Positions 1 to 7,278 of a DNA stretch of 17,890 nucleotides are shown piece after piece. Under the pieces are notes generated by a model. That model was not told the DNA's origin. It did not search any database and saw nothing but the letters and a program-made list of their open reading frames with translations. Each line of letters starts with the position of its first letter. The stretch's first letter is position 1. The translations under genes and the position numbers were made by a program. This DNA is from Candidatus Zixiibacteriota bacterium (GTDB lineage Bacteria > SM23-81). The stretch lies in NCBI GenBank assembly GCA_030628225.1, contig DAOVRJ010000016.1:1-17890 (forward strand), in the 5' to 3' direction.

Positions 1-323
1 GGAAGGTAAAAAACTCGCCGAATTTCTCCCTTCAATTGAGCGGCCTGTTCCCGTCCCGCTCGTGTGGTAACTGAGAGGATGAACAGTTGCTCAGGAAATC
101 TTCGCCGCAGTGACGGAAGAAAGGCGGCTAAACTGTTCACCTCCCCAACTGAGGCGGCATGGATCCAAAGAGTAGGGCGCGATTTCACGCTGCCAAATAT
201 GTCTCTTGGCCACAGTCCTAGCCTTTCTTTCAGACCGTGGCCCCCTAACAGAATTTTAGGCAACAGGTATGGAAGACCAAGCAGCAATGCTATGCATAGA
301 GCCACATCATAGAGGAACAGCAT
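1..323 (-). CDS. waaA: Kdo transferase WaaA/KdtA, N-terminal part (cut by window edge)
   Basis: This is the first 107 residues of 3-deoxy-D-manno-octulosonic acid transferase (GT30), the inner-membrane-associated enzyme that moves Kdo from CMP-Kdo onto lipid A precursor. The reading frame is open from an ATG at 323 to the window edge. A hydrophobic N-terminal anchor (about residues 1-26) is followed by the family's KERLG-type segment (residues 32-36) and then the hallmark WIHAASVGEV at residues 53-62. Its glutamate, E61, matches the catalytic base described for Aquifex WaaA. The following FILSVTTRAGRE is the usual strand and Thr-Thr turn. The ATG lies 3 bases after the DUF374 stop codon, so it belongs to the same operon as gfo/idh, lpxB and DUF374. 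The C-terminal CMP-Kdo-binding domain lies outside the window. Confidence 0.93.
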   Translation of the reverse strand, partial: MLFLYDVALCIALLLGLPYLLPKILLGGHGLKERLGLWPRDIFGSVKSRPTLWIHAASVGEVNSLAAFLPSLRRRFPEQLFILSVTTRAGREQAAQLKGEIRRVFYL

Positions 324-326
324 GCT

Positions 327-1007
327 TCACCGAATTCGAGTTTTCTGAAAGAGATTGTCTGCCTTATGGGTTAGCTCCTGAAGAGCCTTCTCAAGCTCTA
401 CCCTTTTTGCCTCGACATCTTCTCCGCAGATCTTCCTGGGCACGTAGATGGGAGATCCCAGCAGAACAGCCACTCTTGAAAAGGGCATAGGGATAACAAA
501 CCTGTCCCAGGATAATACGATTTTGCCGAAAGAAACACCGTTGGCCGCCGGGATAATAGGCATCCCCGTACGCTGAGCAAGGGCGATCACACCGGGCTGA
601 ACGCGCCATCGTGGTCCTTTTGGTCCATCTGGAGTTATGGCCACGTCTTTCCCCGTGCCAATGCGCCCGGCGATTTGGAAAAGGGCTTTTAGCCCTCCCC
701 TGGTGGTTGATCCACGCACCGGAACAAAACCAAGCAGGCGTATTATACGGGCGATGATCTCTCCGTCCCGATGTTCACTGACCATGATGTGAATGTTCTG
801 CCGTCTATGACTGTAACAAAGGACTAGCAGGCGCCCGTGCCAGAAAGCGTAAATAACGTTTTTCCCTCTTGCCCAGACGCCGTGAACGTTCTCATTACCT
901 AAAATCTGCAACCGCCAGGTTATGCCAACTAGCAAGATAAACAGGGCACCAAGGCGAGATATTAAAAACAGAACGGTTCGCTCTCTCATTGAGGCGTTTT
1001 TCCTCAC
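327..1007 (-). CDS. DUF374 lysophospholipid acyltransferase-like protein
   Basis: This 226-residue protein belongs to the DUF374 branch of the LPLAT acyltransferase superfamily, normally found beside lpxB and waaA. One membrane segment (about residues 11-35) is followed by family blocks FWHGRLL (55-61), SEHRDGE (77-83), VRGS (97-100) and TPDGPKGPR (125-133). The histidine in FWHG is probably the acyltransferase histidine, but the aspartate of the classical HX4D motif is not at the expected place, as I recall for this family. Its position between the lipid A disaccharide synthase and the Kdo transferase suggests that it acylates lipid A or a precursor; that substrate is inference. I chose the GTG at 1007 because GGGAG lies 8 bases upstream. 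An ATG at 989 is the alternative, and a TTG at 1028 has no ribosome binding site. It begins 4 bases after the lpxB stop. Confidence 0.87.
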   Translation of the reverse strand: MRKNASMRERTVLFLISRLGALFILLVGITWRLQILGNENVHGVWARGKNVIYAFWHGRLLVLCYSHRRQNIHIMVSEHRDGEIIARIIRLLGFVPVRGSTTRGGLKALFQIAGRIGTGKDVAITPDGPKGPRWRVQPGVIALAQRTGMPIIPAANGVSFGKIVLSWDRFVIPMPFSRVAVLLGSPIYVPRKICGEDVEAKRVELEKALQELTHKADNLFQKTRIR

Positions 1008-1011
1008 CCCG

Positions 1012-2160
1012 TCATCTCCCTTGGGCAATCAAGTTCAACGCCAACTCGGCGGTCCGGCGGGAGGCACCAGTTTCTCCTAATTGGCGGCGAATCTTGGCCA
1101 TTTTACCCGCCATTTTACGACGCCGCTGGTCGTTGCTCAAGAGATGGTACGCCTCTCGTGCAACCCTTTTCGCAGTAACCTGGTATTGCACCAACTCGGG
1201 AACAATCTTCTCTCCAGCCACCAAATTGACCAGCCCAATACAGCTCACTCTTACCAGCAGAAGAGCTATAAGCCAAGAGATAAATGAGATTCGATAGAGT
1301 ATGATCATGGAAGTGCCCAGGATGGCTGACTCCAGAGTAGCCGTACCAGAGGCCACCAATAAAAGCTGCGCATGGCTCATCAGATCATAGGTCTGATCTG
1401 AGATAAGCACAACATTTTCCCCATGCTCACGCATCAAATCCTGATAGAAGGATCGCTCCACCGTCGAGACGGTTCCCAGGGCCAGCTGCAGATCTGGCAT
1501 CCTCCGGCGCAGAAGCCTGCCCGCCTGTAACATCACGGGCAGCAAACGATCTATCTCCTGAATCCTGCTTCCTGGTAATAAACCAATCACTGGCTTCTCT
1601 GAATCAAGACCCCACTTCTGACAGAAACGACTCCTGGACAGTTTGGGCCGAACAACCTCTAAAAGCGGATGGCCCACAAAATTAGCTTGTAGCCCCGTCC
1701 TTCTTCTGTAGAAGTCCACCTCAAAGGGAAGTATTACGGCTAAGCGATCCACTCGCCGGGCGATCGCATGAGCTCTCCGTGAGTTCCAGGCCCAGACCTG
1801 AGGACTGATATAGTAAAGAACAGCGATGTTTCTCCTCTTGGCTATCTTGGCCAGTCTGAGATTGAAACCGGGATAGTCGATGAGAATGAGCAAATCTGGT
1901 TTTTCCTGGAGAAAGAGACGATTGAGCCGTTTGAAAACTCTTCTGATGAAAGGAAGGTGCCTCAGAACCTCGCTGAATCCCATGAAGGCAAAATCTTTTA
2001 GCGAGTATAGGAGCTGGACGCCAGCTGCCTCCATCCTGGGCCCGCCTATGCCTTTCAGCCGGCAGTCAGGCTTCAACCGTTTGAGTTCGATGGCCAAGCG
2101 GGATCCGTGCAGATCGCCAGATGCCTCGCCGGCAACTATTAAAATTAAGGGACCACTCAT
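1012..2160 (-). CDS. lpxB: Lipid-A-disaccharide synthase LpxB
   Basis: This 382-residue GT19 glycosyltransferase joins UDP-2,3-diacylglucosamine and lipid X to make the beta-1,6-linked lipid A disaccharide at the inner membrane. Length is normal for the family. The signature blocks are all present in order: VAGEASGD near the N-terminus (residues 9-16), IDYPGFN, YYISPQVWAW, LPFE, VGHPL, LLPGSR and ASGTATLE, the last two in the UDP-binding C-terminal half. The ATG overlaps the stop of the upstream oxidoreductase by 4 bases (ATGA), so translation is probably coupled. The gene is followed 4 bases later by DUF374. The enzyme that makes lipid X from the UDP-linked precursor (LpxH, LpxI or LpxJ) is not encoded in the window. 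Confidence 0.97.
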   Translation of the reverse strand: MSGPLILIVAGEASGDLHGSRLAIELKRLKPDCRLKGIGGPRMEAAGVQLLYSLKDFAFMGFSEVLRHLPFIRRVFKRLNRLFLQEKPDLLILIDYPGFNLRLAKIAKRRNIAVLYYISPQVWAWNSRRAHAIARRVDRLAVILPFEVDFYRRRTGLQANFVGHPLLEVVRPKLSRSRFCQKWGLDSEKPVIGLLPGSRIQEIDRLLPVMLQAGRLLRRRMPDLQLALGTVSTVERSFYQDLMREHGENVVLISDQTYDLMSHAQLLLVASGTATLESAILGTSMIILYRISFISWLIALLLVRVSCIGLVNLVAGEKIVPELVQYQVTAKRVAREAYHLLSNDQRRRKMAGKMAKIRRQLGETGASRRTAELALNLIAQGR

Positions 2161-3176
2161 GAATGGCCATGCTCCTTGACCAAACGAGCATGTTCCTGAA
2201 TTTTCTCCATTATTCTCAGGGCCAGTGCTAAGGCATCACGCCCATCTTGACCGCTAACTATCGGTTGATCCCCTTTGCGGATGCTGTTCATAAAAGCGTT
2301 CAGCTCTGAGTCGAGCGCGTCCTTCAACTCCAGCCGGGGACGTTCACAGACTGCAGATCGCCCCTTTGAGAACAGCGCTTTCTGAGCGAATGAGCCCAGG
2401 GGCTGCTCTTCTCTACCCTCTTCCTGTGCCTGGTTCCTAAGGCGGTAGATTTCCACTGTACGGTCTAGAAAATCCGCTGAGATGTAGGTGTCGCGCTGGA
2501 AAAGTCTCATTTTACGCATGGCCTTAGCCGATATACGGCTGGCGGTTAAATTGGCAACGGTGCCGTTGGAGAAAGTAACTCTAGCATTAGCGATGTCCTC
2601 TCTCTCCGAAAGAACTTGCACGCCCGCAGCCTCTACACCACTGATCTTGCCGGGGACCAATGTCAGGGCCAGGTCGATATCATGGATCATCAAATCCAAT
2701 ATAACGGCCACATCTGCTCCCCGCGAGGTAAATGGAGCCAACCGATGGGACTCTATAAACATGGGCTTCAGGCCCATCTTGGCCAGGGTCTGGAAAACGG
2801 GGTTGAACCTCTCAATATGTCCAACCTGTAACATCACCCCTTCATGCTGAGCGCTGGCGATCAGATCATCGGCTTCCTGCAGAGATGTGGCGATGGGCTT
2901 TTCCACCAGCACATGCACCCCTCTCTGCAAGCATCTTTTGACAATTCGGTGGTGATCTGAGGTTGGAACGGCCACGCTAACTGCGTCGACATTTTTCAAA
3001 AGCTCATTAAGATCGGCTATGGCCGGAACACCCAATTCCCTGGCTCTATCCTTGCTCCTAGCACGATCTGAGTCTAATAAACCCACAAGTTGCACATTGG
3101 CTAAATTTGCATAGGTTTTAGCGTGATATCGGCCCAGATGTCCTACCCCAATTACTGCCACCTTTAACGGATCCAC
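2157..3176 (-). CDS. Gfo/Idh/MocA-family oxidoreductase in the lpx cluster (GnnA-like candidate)
   Basis: This 339-residue NAD(P)-dependent sugar dehydrogenase-type protein has an N-terminal Rossmann fold with GVGHLG at residues 10-15. The family EKP motif is at 92-94, with its lysine K93 in the active site, and HDID at 165-168 supplies the likely catalytic histidine. It sits between lpxA and lpxB. Related genes in this position include gnnA, which oxidises UDP-GlcNAc at C3 so that GnnB can aminate it, giving lipid A with extra amide-linked chains. No GnnB aminotransferase is in the window, so GnnA function is only a candidate; the substrate could be another UDP- or lipid-linked sugar. I chose the GTG at 3176, preceded by AGAGAGGA. 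An earlier in-frame GTG at 3215 falls next to the -10 box, so it would not be transcribed. It is first gene of its operon. Confidence 0.9.
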   Translation of the reverse strand: MDPLKVAVIGVGHLGRYHAKTYANLANVQLVGLLDSDRARSKDRARELGVPAIADLNELLKNVDAVSVAVPTSDHHRIVKRCLQRGVHVLVEKPIATSLQEADDLIASAQHEGVMLQVGHIERFNPVFQTLAKMGLKPMFIESHRLAPFTSRGADVAVILDLMIHDIDLALTLVPGKISGVEAAGVQVLSEREDIANARVTFSNGTVANLTASRISAKAMRKMRLFQRDTYISADFLDRTVEIYRLRNQAQEEGREEQPLGSFAQKALFSKGRSAVCERPRLELKDALDSELNAFMNSIRKGDQPIVSGQDGRDALALALRIMEKIQEHARLVKEHGHS

Positions 3177-3215
3177 GGCACATCCTCTCTTTGGGTAAAA
3201 CCCGAATGCAGGCAC

Positions 3216-3244
3216 AATTTACCAAAAAGTGCAGCCAGTGTCAA
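3216..3244 (-). promoter_or_regulatory. Sigma70-type promoter for gfo/idh-lpxB-DUF374-waaA
   Basis: On the minus strand a perfect -35 hexamer TTGACA (3239-3244) is followed by a 17-base spacer and TAAATT (3216-3221, 4 of 6 matches to TATAAT). The predicted transcript start is near 3209, about 33 bases before the GTG start at 3176. The promoter lies immediately downstream of the lpxA terminator, so the second half of the lipid A cluster has its own promoter. Confidence 0.7.
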
Positions 3245-3256
3245 CCCCTTTTCGGC

Positions 3257-3296
3257 AAAAAAACCGGCCCGAAGACTGTCTACATTCGGACCGGTT
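3257..3296 (-). terminator. Intrinsic terminator after lpxA
   Basis: On the minus strand, AACCGGTCCGAA (3296 down to 3285) pairs with TTCGGGCCGGTT (3273 down to 3262) over 12 base pairs, with one G-U wobble and an 11-base loop. A run of seven T starts within the last stem bases (3263 down to 3257). The wobble pairs only in the minus-strand RNA; the plus-strand RNA would have a C-A mismatch and lacks a T-run on its 3' side, so the terminator acts on transcripts coming from lpxA. Confidence 0.88.
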
Positions 3297-3321
3297 AATA
3301 ACACTCCCCGCTTTTTCCGCA

Positions 3322-4092
3322 TCAGCGCACGATACCTCGCTGACTGCTGGCAATAAAATTGAGCAGTTTCAAGATTTCCGGTGTCTGCTTAAGCTCATCG
3401 GCAATTCGTCCCATTGCCTGGGAAACGTTCAATTTGCTGCGAAATATCAGCACATAGGCCTTTTTCAGAACGGCCATTGTTTCCGGGGAAAAGCCTCGCC
3501 TCTTCAGACCAACGGTGTTCAATCCAACCACCCGAAGGGGATAACCGGCAGCTTTTACATAGGGACAGACGTCCTTGCTCACCCGGTATCCTCCGCCAAT
3601 TATAGCATGGCAGCCGATTTTTACGAACTGGTGGATGGGAACAATTCCCCCGACCACGGCATATTCACCAATTTCCACGTGTCCAGCCATGTTCACGGAA
3701 TTGGCTAAAATAACTTTATCCCCGATCTCACAGTCATGAGCGACGTGCACGTATGCCATAAGCATGACATCGCTGCCAACAACCGTTTTACCCTTTTGAG
3801 AGGTCCCCAGATTGACGGTGACATATTCCCGGATGATTGTCCGGTCTCCTATTTCCAGAAAGGTATTCTCTCCTTTGTATTTGAGATCCTGAGGATCCGT
3901 ACCCAACACTGCCCCGGTGTGGATACGACATCTCGAGCCGATACGGATGTTTCTATGCAACACCACGCCGTTATCGATCCAGGTGTTGTTGCCGATGACC
4001 ACATTCTCCCCAACGATGGAATTGGGACCTATGTGCACGTTCTTACCCAGGTCTGACCTGGAGCTGACTATAGCCGTCGGGTGTATTTTCAC
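3322..4092 (-). CDS. lpxA: UDP-N-acetylglucosamine O-acyltransferase LpxA
   Basis: This enzyme adds a 3-hydroxyacyl chain from ACP to the 3-OH of UDP-GlcNAc, the first step of lipid A synthesis, in the cytosol. The protein is about 256 residues, close to the family norm, and consists of a left-handed beta-helix of hexapeptide repeats (IGxxxxI/V type) and a short helical C-terminal domain. The VHVAHDCEIG block holds the catalytic histidine (second His, residue 119 from this start, matching H125 of E. coli LpxA). Start choice: the GTG at 4092 has GAGG 4 bases upstream and puts the HPTAIV segment at the normal N-terminal distance. A GTG at 4119 gives 265 residues but has no visible ribosome binding site. 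The gene follows lpxC-fabZ closely and ends just before an intrinsic terminator. Confidence 0.95.
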   Translation of the reverse strand: MKIHPTAIVSSRSDLGKNVHIGPNSIVGENVVIGNNTWIDNGVVLHRNIRIGSRCRIHTGAVLGTDPQDLKYKGENTFLEIGDRTIIREYVTVNLGTSQKGKTVVGSDVMLMAYVHVAHDCEIGDKVILANSVNMAGHVEIGEYAVVGGIVPIHQFVKIGCHAIIGGGYRVSKDVCPYVKAAGYPLRVVGLNTVGLKRRGFSPETMAVLKKAYVLIFRSKLNVSQAMGRIADELKQTPEILKLLNFIASSQRGIVR

Positions 4093-4123
4093 GATACCTC
4101 GCTTAAAATTTATTTTCACATAT

Positions 4124-5521
4124 TCAACGCTTGACCACCGCAGCCATCAGCTCCCCCTCAGCCACCAATTGACCATCCACAAAAGCTTTCCCCACCATCT
4201 TGAATCGGCTCAGGCGAGATTGAACCAGCTCCAGCTCAAAGCGTATCTGGTCGCCGGGAATAACTGGCTTGCGGAAACGCACCTTATCGATGCCCATAAA
4301 ATAGACAAGGCTGTTCTCGGGATCTTTCACCGTATTGAGCAGGAGAACGCCGCCGGCCTGGGCCATGGCCTCGATGATCAATACCCCCGGCATGATGGGA
4401 TGATCGGGAAAATGACCTTGAAAGAAGGGTTCGTTTATGGTCACGTTCTTGATGGCCACCACTCGTTTGGTGCTTTCCAAATCTATGATCCTGTCGATAA
4501 GCAAGAATGGGTAGCGATGGGGCAGGATTTTCGTGATTGCCTTGATGTCCAGCTGATACTGGCCAGTCTTTTTATCTTGATATTTAGAGATGAGACGCTT
4601 TTTCTCGTATACTTTCCGGATCTCTTTCACCAGAGCCACGTTGGCCGCATGACCTGATCGGGCGGCCAGGACGTGAGCCTTGAGATTAACGCCCAGAAGG
4701 AAAAGATCTCCGATCAAATCAAGGGCCTTGTGCCGGCAGGGCTCATTGGGAAAACGGAGCTGGGCGTTGTTCAGAAAACCATTTTCCCCCATGAACGCCT
4801 TCTCTTTGAGGCCGAACAGGTTCTGCAGGTAGGAGAGCTCCTTTTCATCAACTTGGTGATCGCCCACCACCAGCGCCGTGTCCAGAGTACCTCCCTTTAT
4901 TAGCCCTTGCTCCTTCAAAGCTTCCACCTCATGAAGAAAACAGAATGTCCTGGCCGGAGCGAACTCCTTGACGAACTCTTCTTTCAGGGAGTACATGGCC
5001 GTGTATTGAGTGCCCAAGGCTGGATGCTTATAATCGACCATGAAGGTGATCCGAAAATCATCTGAAGGCAAGGCTACCAGCTCGACGCCCTTCTCCTTTT
5101 TCTTGGAGTACCAGATGGGCGTATCAATCTCCAGGTAATTTTTATGAACATCCTGCTCGACAATCCCTACCTTAAGCAGAACATCCACAAAAGGCTTTGC
5201 GCTGCCATCGCCCAGAGGAGGCTCGTTAGCATCCAGCTCAACCATAAGGTTGTCGATCTGTAGCCCTCCCAAGGCAGCCAGCACGTGTTCCACTGTGTGG
5301 ATCTTCACCGTGCCCATACCCAGGCTTGTGCCCCTCTCCAGACCGATGACATGATCGATGAGCGCGGGAATGGTCGGGCGCCCCGGCAGATCGGTGCGCA
5401 CGAACTTCACGCCTGAGTCTGCAGATGCTGGCCGAAAAGTAATGGTCGTCTTGTTTCCCGTGTGCAGGCCAATTCCCGAATAGGAAACCGGCTTCTTAAT
5501 GGTTTTCTGAAGAGCGGTCAT
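4124..5521 (-). CDS. lpxC-fabZ: Bifunctional UDP-3-O-acyl-GlcNAc deacetylase / 3-hydroxyacyl-ACP dehydratase (LpxC-FabZ fusion)
   Basis: This 465-residue fusion has two full domains. Residues 1 to about 310 are LpxC, the zinc deacetylase that commits UDP-3-O-acyl-GlcNAc to lipid A. HTVEH at 75-79 gives catalytic E78 and zinc ligand H79, HKALD at 264-268 gives ligands H264 and D268, and H291 in SGHAAN is the expected general acid/base. Residues about 325-465 are FabZ, the hot-dog dehydratase of 3-hydroxyacyl-ACP; [10 protein letters not shown] at 335-344 and [11 protein letters not shown] at 369-379 supply the active histidine H370, with E384 as the acidic partner. The two activities compete for and supply hydroxyacyl chains. 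The fusion is known in Bacteroidetes and other FCB-group bacteria. The ATG at 5521 has GGAAGGGG just upstream and overlaps the end of lpxD by 26 bases. Confidence 0.97.
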   Translation of the reverse strand: MTALQKTIKKPVSYSGIGLHTGNKTTITFRPASADSGVKFVRTDLPGRPTIPALIDHVIGLERGTSLGMGTVKIHTVEHVLAALGGLQIDNLMVELDANEPPLGDGSAKPFVDVLLKVGIVEQDVHKNYLEIDTPIWYSKKKEKGVELVALPSDDFRITFMVDYKHPALGTQYTAMYSLKEEFVKEFAPARTFCFLHEVEALKEQGLIKGGTLDTALVVGDHQVDEKELSYLQNLFGLKEKAFMGENGFLNNAQLRFPNEPCRHKALDLIGDLFLLGVNLKAHVLAARSGHAANVALVKEIRKVYEKKRLISKYQDKKTGQYQLDIKAITKILPHRYPFLLIDRIIDLESTKRVVAIKNVTINEPFFQGHFPDHPIMPGVLIIEAMAQAGGVLLLNTVKDPENSLVYFMGIDKVRFRKPVIPGDQIRFELELVQSRLSRFKMVGKAFVDGQLVAEGELMAAVVKR

Positions 5522-6551
5522 TGTCCCCTTCCTTTTCAGGGGCTTTGAGTTTCTTCTCCAGATCGCGCACTTTTTTAAACATATCTGGGAGGCGACTCAG
5601 ACAGGCCTCAATGCGCTTTGTTTTGGTGATGGCTCTCGCTGGATATCCGAAGAGAACTGAATGCGGCGCCACCGACTTGCTCACACCAGATTTCGCGCCA
5701 ATTACGCTTCCGTCTCCTATCTTTATGTGTCCGGCCACGCCCACCTGGCCTGCCAATATGACACCGGACCCGATCTCCGTGCTTCCTGAGATACCCACCT
5801 GGGCCACCACCAGAGAGTTTGGTCCTATGATCACATTGTGAGCAATCTGCACTAAATTATCGATCTTAGTTCCCTTGCCTATTCGCGTCGCCCCTAAAGT
5901 TCCCCGGTCGATGGTCACATTGGCTCCTATCTCCACGTCGTTCTCCACGATCACGGTGCCCCTCTGGGGGATCTTAAGGTGCTGGTCACCTTCCTTTGCG
6001 TATCCGAAGCCATCGCTGCCTATTACGGTTCCGCTGTGCACGATGACTTGATTTCCAATAAAAGTTTCCTCCCCGATGGTAACGTTGGCGTTGACAACCG
6101 ATCCATTACCTATGCGTGATCCTCTTCCAATAAATACTCCGGGAAATATGATCACCTCGTCGCCAAGAACCACCTGGTCTTCAATGCAAACGCAGGCGCC
6201 GATGCTCACCCCTTGGCCCAGATTTACCTTCTGTCCTATAACCGCCGATGGGTGCACTCCCCCTGGCACCTGGGGATGGTAAGAATAAAAAAGCCGCATG
6301 ACCTTAGCAAAGGCCAGACGGGGATCTTCTAAACGGATAAGAGTTTTTCCTGGAAATTTCTCATCTTCTGTTACGATTACCGCTGAGGCTGTTGTGGTTT
6401 TTAGCAAGGGCTTATATTTGGGAGAGGCCAGAAAAGTGATTTCCCCTTGCTTGGCCTCGGTGATGCCGGCAACTCCACTTATCTCAACACTTCCATCTCC
6501 CACCAGTTGACCATCTAGAAGACGAGCTATTTCCTCTGCAGTTTTAACCAT
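5496..6551 (-). CDS. lpxD: UDP-3-O-acylglucosamine N-acyltransferase LpxD
   Basis: This 351-residue enzyme attaches a 3-hydroxyacyl chain from ACP to the 2-amino group of UDP-3-O-acylglucosamine, the third step of lipid A synthesis. It shows the family layout: an N-terminal uridine-binding domain (about residues 1-100), a long beta-helix of hexapeptide repeats (about 100-315), and a C-terminal helical tail rich in Lys and Glu. The catalytic histidine is H238 in NLVQIAHNV, matching H239 of E. coli. The GSDGFGYA segment (178-185) is a typical LpxD motif. The ATG at 6551 has GAGGGG 4 bases upstream and lies 24 bases after skp. The last 26 bases overlap the start of lpxC-fabZ. Confidence 0.97.
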   Translation of the reverse strand: MVKTAEEIARLLDGQLVGDGSVEISGVAGITEAKQGEITFLASPKYKPLLKTTTASAVIVTEDEKFPGKTLIRLEDPRLAFAKVMRLFYSYHPQVPGGVHPSAVIGQKVNLGQGVSIGACVCIEDQVVLGDEVIIFPGVFIGRGSRIGNGSVVNANVTIGEETFIGNQVIVHSGTVIGSDGFGYAKEGDQHLKIPQRGTVIVENDVEIGANVTIDRGTLGATRIGKGTKIDNLVQIAHNVIIGPNSLVVAQVGISGSTEIGSGVILAGQVGVAGHIKIGDGSVIGAKSGVSKSVAPHSVLFGYPARAITKTKRIEACLSRLPDMFKKVRDLEKKLKAPEKEGDNDRSSENH

Positions 6552-6575
6552 GAACCCCTCAGTTAGAAAACCGGC

Positions 6576-7145
6576 TTATTCAACCTCTTTGTTAAGCTCC
6601 TCGATGACAGCCTCGGTAAGGTCATACTTCGGATCGCCATAGGCAATGGCACCGCCCACAGCGTCAAAGACGTAGACGTAACCTTCCTCCTGGGCAATTT
6701 TGGAGATGATGCTATTGATCTTGTCCAACATGGGTTGAGTTAACTCGGCATTTCTTCGCTCGGCAGTACCATCGGGACCGAAAATGGTGTTGACATACTC
6801 CAGATAAGCTGCCTCTTTCGCTTTGTACTCCTCCTGTTTCTCCTGTTGTTTAATATCACTAAGAGCGTGGAAGGGGAGCCGTGGCGGAACAACATTGATC
6901 TCACCTTTGATAAAAGCGGCCAGACTATCCACCTCGTTTTTAAAAGCTTGAGTCTTCTTTTGCCACTCCTCAACCTCTTTGTTGAATTTCTGCTGAACAT
7001 CGGCAAAAGACTTGTATTTTGTGAAAATCTCGGCGGAGTTTACGAAGCCGATCTTCATATCCTGTCCCATGGTTGTTGAGCAAAAAAACATCGAGAAAAA
7101 CAGTCCCACGACCAAGATAATGGTGAACTTCATCCTTGCATCCAT
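6576..7145 (-). CDS. skp: OmpH/Skp-family periplasmic chaperone
   Basis: This 189-residue secreted chaperone of the Skp/OmpH family holds unfolded outer-membrane proteins in the periplasm before BamA inserts them. A signal peptide (hydrophobic core about residues 7-22) ends near TTMGQ. The mature start KIGFVNSAEIF is the characteristic first strand, followed by a Lys/Glu/Gln-rich coiled-coil arm (about 45-140) and the closing strand YVFDAVGGAIAYGD with DLTEAVIEELN. The stretch NVVPPRLPF (about 85-93) interrupts the first coil, so the two arms may be kinked. The ATG at 7145 has a G-rich AAGG site upstream; an ATG at 7133 is possible. Its place directly after bamA and before lpxD is the usual arrangement. 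Confidence 0.92.
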   Translation of the reverse strand: MDARMKFTIILVVGLFFSMFFCSTTMGQDMKIGFVNSAEIFTKYKSFADVQQKFNKEVEEWQKKTQAFKNEVDSLAAFIKGEINVVPPRLPFHALSDIKQQEKQEEYKAKEAAYLEYVNTIFGPDGTAERRNAELTQPMLDKINSIISKIAQEEGYVYVFDAVGGAIAYGDPKYDLTEAVIEELNKEVE

Positions 7146-7173
7146 GTCCCTTCCCCCCCAGAAAGATGGTTTT

Positions 7174-7214
7174 GCCTAAAACACCGATATTCCTCAACGC
7201 CTTGGCTAAAACAC
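7174..7214 (-). repeat. Pair of 11-base direct repeats upstream of skp
   Basis: On the minus strand GTGTTTTAGCC (7214 down to 7204) recurs as GTGTTTTAGGC (7184 down to 7174), 10 of 11 bases identical and exactly 30 bases apart, about three helical turns. They lie in the 133-base gap between bamA and skp, where I found no convincing promoter or terminator. They could be a binding site or could be chance. Confidence 0.35.
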
Positions 7215-7278
7215 ATGTTCTCACTGTTCGAAAACCAGTAGTAACCTCATCAACGGTAGGTTTATCTAACGGCCCTAA

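Noticed and set aside
64-490. Plus-strand open frames at the left end
   Set aside because: The minus strand there encodes the N-terminus of WaaA and the end of DUF374 with clear family motifs; the plus frames are antisense shadows.
3177-3215. Upstream GTG start for the Gfo/Idh oxidoreductase at 3215
   Set aside because: It falls between the -10 box and the expected transcript start, while the GTG at 3176 has a good ribosome binding site and fits the family N-terminus.
3917-4657. Long plus-strand open frame (246 codons) across lpxA and lpxC-fabZ
   Set aside because: It lies opposite two well-recognised genes, its product shows no domain pattern, and no ribosome binding site or promoter supports it.
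6970-7224. Minus-strand open frame in the bamA-skp gap running into skp
   Set aside because: It overlaps the skp signal peptide region in another frame and has no ribosome binding site or recognisable domain.
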